DNA from: Chloroflexi bacterium RBG_16_64_43
GTDB lineage: Bacteria > Chloroflexota > Anaerolineae > Anaerolineales > RBG-16-64-43
DNA: 6,435 nucleotides
Direction: 5' to 3'
NCBI GenBank assembly: GCA_001796965.1
Contig: MGOA01000030.1
Coordinates: 1 to 6,435 of the forward strand
Below the pieces are notes generated by a model, which saw nothing but the letters and a program-made list of their open reading frames with translations, was not told where the DNA came from and did not search any database. Position numbers and translations under genes: made by a program. How positions within the stretch are numbered: position 1 is the stretch's first letter; every line of letters begins with the position of its first letter. Of this stretch, positions 5,098-6,435 are shown piece by piece.

Positions 5098-5316
5098 ATG
5101 AATCGCAAACACGCCGTGATGATGCTGCTGTGCTGCCTGATCCCCGTTGGACTCTTGGCCGCGGTGGTCCTGCTACGCATTCCTTTGGGCTCGGTTTTGA
5201 CATTTGCCTTGGTCCTGGCCTGCCCGTTGATGATGTTGCTCATGATGAGAACTATGGGCCATGATCATGGCGGTGCGCACGACCACACCCGCGCGGTGAA
5301 GCCGGAGAGCAAGTGA
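5098..5316 (+). CDS. DUF2933-like small membrane protein with a His-rich tail
   Basis: A 72-aa protein with two TM helices (about 8-26 and 32-51) in a hairpin. Helix one carries a vicinal pair, LLCCLIP (Cys12, Cys13). Helix two carries ACPLMMLLMM (Cys42 and four Met). The tail MGHDHGGAHDH (53-63) has four His. The layout CCLIP, then a second helix with CPLMM, then MGHDHG matches what I know of DUF2933 proteins, which are often found near copper genes and have no established function. The upstream gap to the CGCGHH lipoprotein is 98 bp with no terminator visible, so it may share that transcript. Soft-metal binding by Cys, Met and His is plausible. A 5-bp hairpin, GGCAG-tgtcg-CTGCC, follows the stop immediately (5317-5331) but lacks a T-run. 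Confidence 0.82.
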   Translation: MNRKHAVMMLLCCLIPVGLLAAVVLLRIPLGSVLTFALVLACPLMMLLMMRTMGHDHGGAHDHTRAVKPESK

Positions 5317-5518
5317 GGCAGTGTCGCTGCCCGCCCCACACCCGTCCGGCCGAATGTCGATGCCACCAACCCTCCTCGGCAGCACGGGGAGGTGACTGAC
5401 TTTGGGCCTTCGTTGAGCCTCGCCCGGCGGAACTTGCATGCGACGCACGTCCGACGGCCGCATCTTGGGCGAATACCAGTCGCAATCTCTCTGGGAGAGG
5501 ACCCCGCCAAATGGCCTG

Positions 5519-5546
5519 TTGACCCAGGATTTAATGTGGATATACT
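5519..5546 (+). promoter_or_regulatory. Sigma70-type promoter for the plastocyanin-like lipoprotein gene
   Basis: TTGACC (5519-5524) is separated by 16 bp from TATACT (5541-5546); both are one mismatch from consensus. The predicted transcription start is near 5553, about 30 nt before the ATG at 5585. It lies inside the longest possible reading frame (from 5438), which shows that the real start is downstream. Confidence 0.65.
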
Positions 5547-5574
5547 TTGTCGGGTTTGGCAACCTGGGCATGAC

Positions 5575-5580
5575 GGAGGA
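5575..5580 (+). promoter_or_regulatory. Ribosome binding site of the plastocyanin-like lipoprotein gene
   Basis: GGAGGA lies 4 nt upstream of the ATG at 5585. Together with the signal peptide that begins there, it fixes the start. Confidence 0.6.
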
Positions 5581-5584
5581 TCGA

Positions 5585-6010
5585 ATGAATAGGCTGGCAC
5601 TGATTTGGGGAGTCGCCGGGCTCGCGTTGGGGGCATCCGGTTGCGCGAACCGTCCGCCTGCGGTCGAGCTCGCAGTCGTCGCACGCGAGTTCGAATTCGC
5701 CCCCTCAACCATCGAAGCACCGGCAGGTTCTGCCGTCACCTTGACGCTGCAAAACCTGGGCCAACTCGAGCATGACCTCACCATCCAGGAAATCCCGATG
5801 GAAACCGTGAGTATCGCATCGACACCGATGGCCGGCCATGAAATGGCCGACGCAGAGCAGGCACCTCAACTCCACGTAGCGGCGATGATGGGGCAGACAG
5901 CCGCCGTGACTTTCACCCCCACCAAGCCAGGAACCTACGAGTTCTCGTGCAGCGTCCCCGGCCACAAGGAAGCCGGGATGGCAGGAACCCTTACGATAAG
6001 CACACCCTAA
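5585..6010 (+). CDS. Plastocyanin/azurin-like cupredoxin lipoprotein (type 1 copper)
   Basis: A 141-aa protein. The signal peptide MNRLALIWGVAGLALG ends in a lipobox ASGC (Cys20), so the protein is lipid-anchored outside the membrane. The cupredoxin domain starts at about 28: ELAVVAREFEFAPSTIEAPAG is the family's first strand pair, LEHD gives His63, and FTPTKPGTYEFSCSVPGHKEAGM gives Cys122, His127 and Met132. H-C-H-M is a complete type 1 blue-copper ligand set, for electron transfer or copper binding. Between the two halves is an insert rich in Met and His (Met72, 82, 87, 101, 102; His85, 97), which might be a secondary copper site. Longer in-frame starts at 5438 and 5570 would bury the signal peptide or overlap the promoter at 5519-5546, so ATG 5585 is preferred. 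It has its own promoter and is separated by 268 bp from the preceding gene. Confidence 0.93.
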   Translation: MNRLALIWGVAGLALGASGCANRPPAVELAVVAREFEFAPSTIEAPAGSAVTLTLQNLGQLEHDLTIQEIPMETVSIASTPMAGHEMADAEQAPQLHVAAMMGQTAAVTFTPTKPGTYEFSCSVPGHKEAGMAGTLTISTP

Positions 6011-6126
6011 TTCTGTTGACCGGCGGGAAGGATCACGTTCTGTAATGCGGCCTTGAATCAACATGTCTTGGCCATTAACATCATCCGTCCAGAAAGGCCC
6101 TCGATGGGAAGTGTAATGCGCACTCC

Positions 6127-6148
6127 TGATGGGCTTGACAGCTCATCA
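6127..6148. repeat. Hairpin-forming inverted repeat, 9-bp stem with 4-nt loop
   Basis: TGATGGGCT-TGAC-AGCTCATCA pairs over nine positions with one G.U pair. It lies 116 bp after the plastocyanin-like gene, with no T-run on either side, so it is at best a weak or Rho-assisted terminator, or an operator. Confidence 0.4.
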
Positions 6149-6221
6149 AGGGATCAGCCTGCACGTCTTCATTTACCAAACCCGATGTCCTTCCCTTGCG
6201 GCTTTCGATGAGGTAACATGA

Positions 6222-6259
6222 ACAAGTTCGCTTAACCGAAGACCCCTCTTCCAACTTGT
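6222..6259. repeat. Nested inverted repeat (7-bp outer stem, 5-bp inner stem)
   Basis: The outer arms ACAAGTT (6222-6228) and AACTTGT (6253-6259) enclose the inner arms GAAGA (6238-6242) and TCTTC (6247-6251) with a CCCC loop. The fold would have an asymmetric internal loop (9 nt against 1). It could be a structured RNA element or chance. Confidence 0.3.
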
Positions 6260-6395
6260 CTACCGGAATTGGCGAGTGTCGCGGATGGTGGTCGAGTAGT
6301 AGAAAGCGTGACGAGGGGAGAATTGGGCTAGTGGGCGTATCCCGTGCGACACGAGCACAAATGAGATTGGAATGAGAAGGCCGGTCCCTCGCGAG

Positions 6396-6425
6396 ACGTG
6401 ATTCATCGGGGTACGATGATCACGT
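6396..6425. repeat. Strong 30-bp imperfect palindrome near the right edge
   Basis: The left arm ACGTGATTCATCG (6396-6408) and right arm CGATGATCACGT (6414-6425) pair over 12 bp with one bulged T, around the loop GGGTA. An 8-bp palindrome, CTCGCGAG (6388-6395), directly abuts it. No T-run follows on either strand. It may be an operator for a gene beyond the window, or a terminator-like or mobile-element end. Confidence 0.45.
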
Positions 6426-6435
6426 GCCTGCTCGG

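Larger units (their letters stand above)
6011..6435. other. Non-coding tail of the window with several inverted repeats; no supported gene
   Basis: All plus frames are interrupted by frequent stops, and base composition looks less GC-biased than in the genes. I see no tRNA or rRNA signature. It contains hairpins at 6127-6148, 6222-6259 and 6396-6425, plus the 9-mer TGTAATGCG twice (6041-6049 and 6112-6120). It may be a regulatory or boundary region before the next gene. A possible ATG at 6416 near the right edge cannot be judged. Confidence 0.5.

Noticed and set aside
4644..5784. Minus-strand frames of 199 and 203 residues opposite the CGCGHH lipoprotein, DUF2933-like and plastocyanin-like genes
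   Set aside because: They are antisense to genes with signal peptides, ribosome binding sites and metal motifs, and show no domain of their own.
6112..6120. Direct repeat TGTAATGCG (also at 6041-6049)
   Set aside because: A single repeated 9-mer is close to chance expectation in 425 bp, and no further copies are seen.
6135..6140. A consensus -35 hexamer TTGACA
   Set aside because: No -10-like hexamer occurs at 16-18 bp downstream, and the hexamer sits in the loop of the hairpin at 6127-6148.
6260..6435. A minus-strand frame open at the right edge, ending at 6260
   Set aside because: Its translation has no recognisable family and no codon pattern suggesting a gene, and it runs through the 30-bp palindrome. 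Too short to support.

Overview
The window is a compact, GC-rich block of bacterial envelope and metal-handling genes, most plausibly for copper. It holds eleven coding regions in two divergent groups on either side of an intergenic region at about 3265-3434. The organism is probably a bacterium of the Chloroflexota or a relative. This is an inference from the Thr/Pro-rich lipoprotein linker (PTPTPLATQIP), the combination of CcdA-type, cupredoxin and Lgt genes, and general family knowledge; no taxonomic marker is present.

Minus strand, in order of transcription. A tight operon encodes a prolipoprotein diacylglyceryl transferase (lgt, 3264-2398), a membrane-anchored cupredoxin with an unusual CDICCGG copper-site loop (2401-1943), and a CcdA/DsbD-type thiol-transport membrane protein (1939-1118). 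The first two genes share an ATGA overlap and the third follows after 3 bp. After a 146-bp gap come an uncharacterised Cys/His-rich protein (971-585), a CsoR/RcnR-family regulator that lacks the usual Cu(I) ligands (595-290), and the N-terminus of a P1B-type copper ATPase with two HMA domains (293 to the left edge). These three genes also overlap (11 bp and 4 bp).

Plus strand. There is a four-helix membrane protein with an intramembrane CCAHH motif (3435-3944), a lipoprotein of unknown function joined to it by an ATGA overlap (3941-4450), and a second lipoprotein with a CC..H..CGCGHH metal-ligand cluster (4457-4999). A DUF2933-like two-helix protein with a His-rich tail follows (5098-5316). 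Next, behind its own sigma70-type promoter (5519-5546), is a plastocyanin-like lipoprotein with a complete H-C-H-M type 1 copper site (5585-6010). The last 425 bp contain no convincing gene but do contain several inverted repeats, including a 30-bp imperfect palindrome at 6396-6425.

Reading the locus together: the ATPase would move Cu(I) across the cytoplasmic membrane. The cupredoxins, Cys/His-rich lipoproteins and small membrane proteins would bind or relay metal outside the membrane. The CcdA-type protein could keep their cysteines reduced, and the local Lgt could lipidate the three lipoproteins. This assembly is inferred from motifs and gene order; several components have no function that I recognise.
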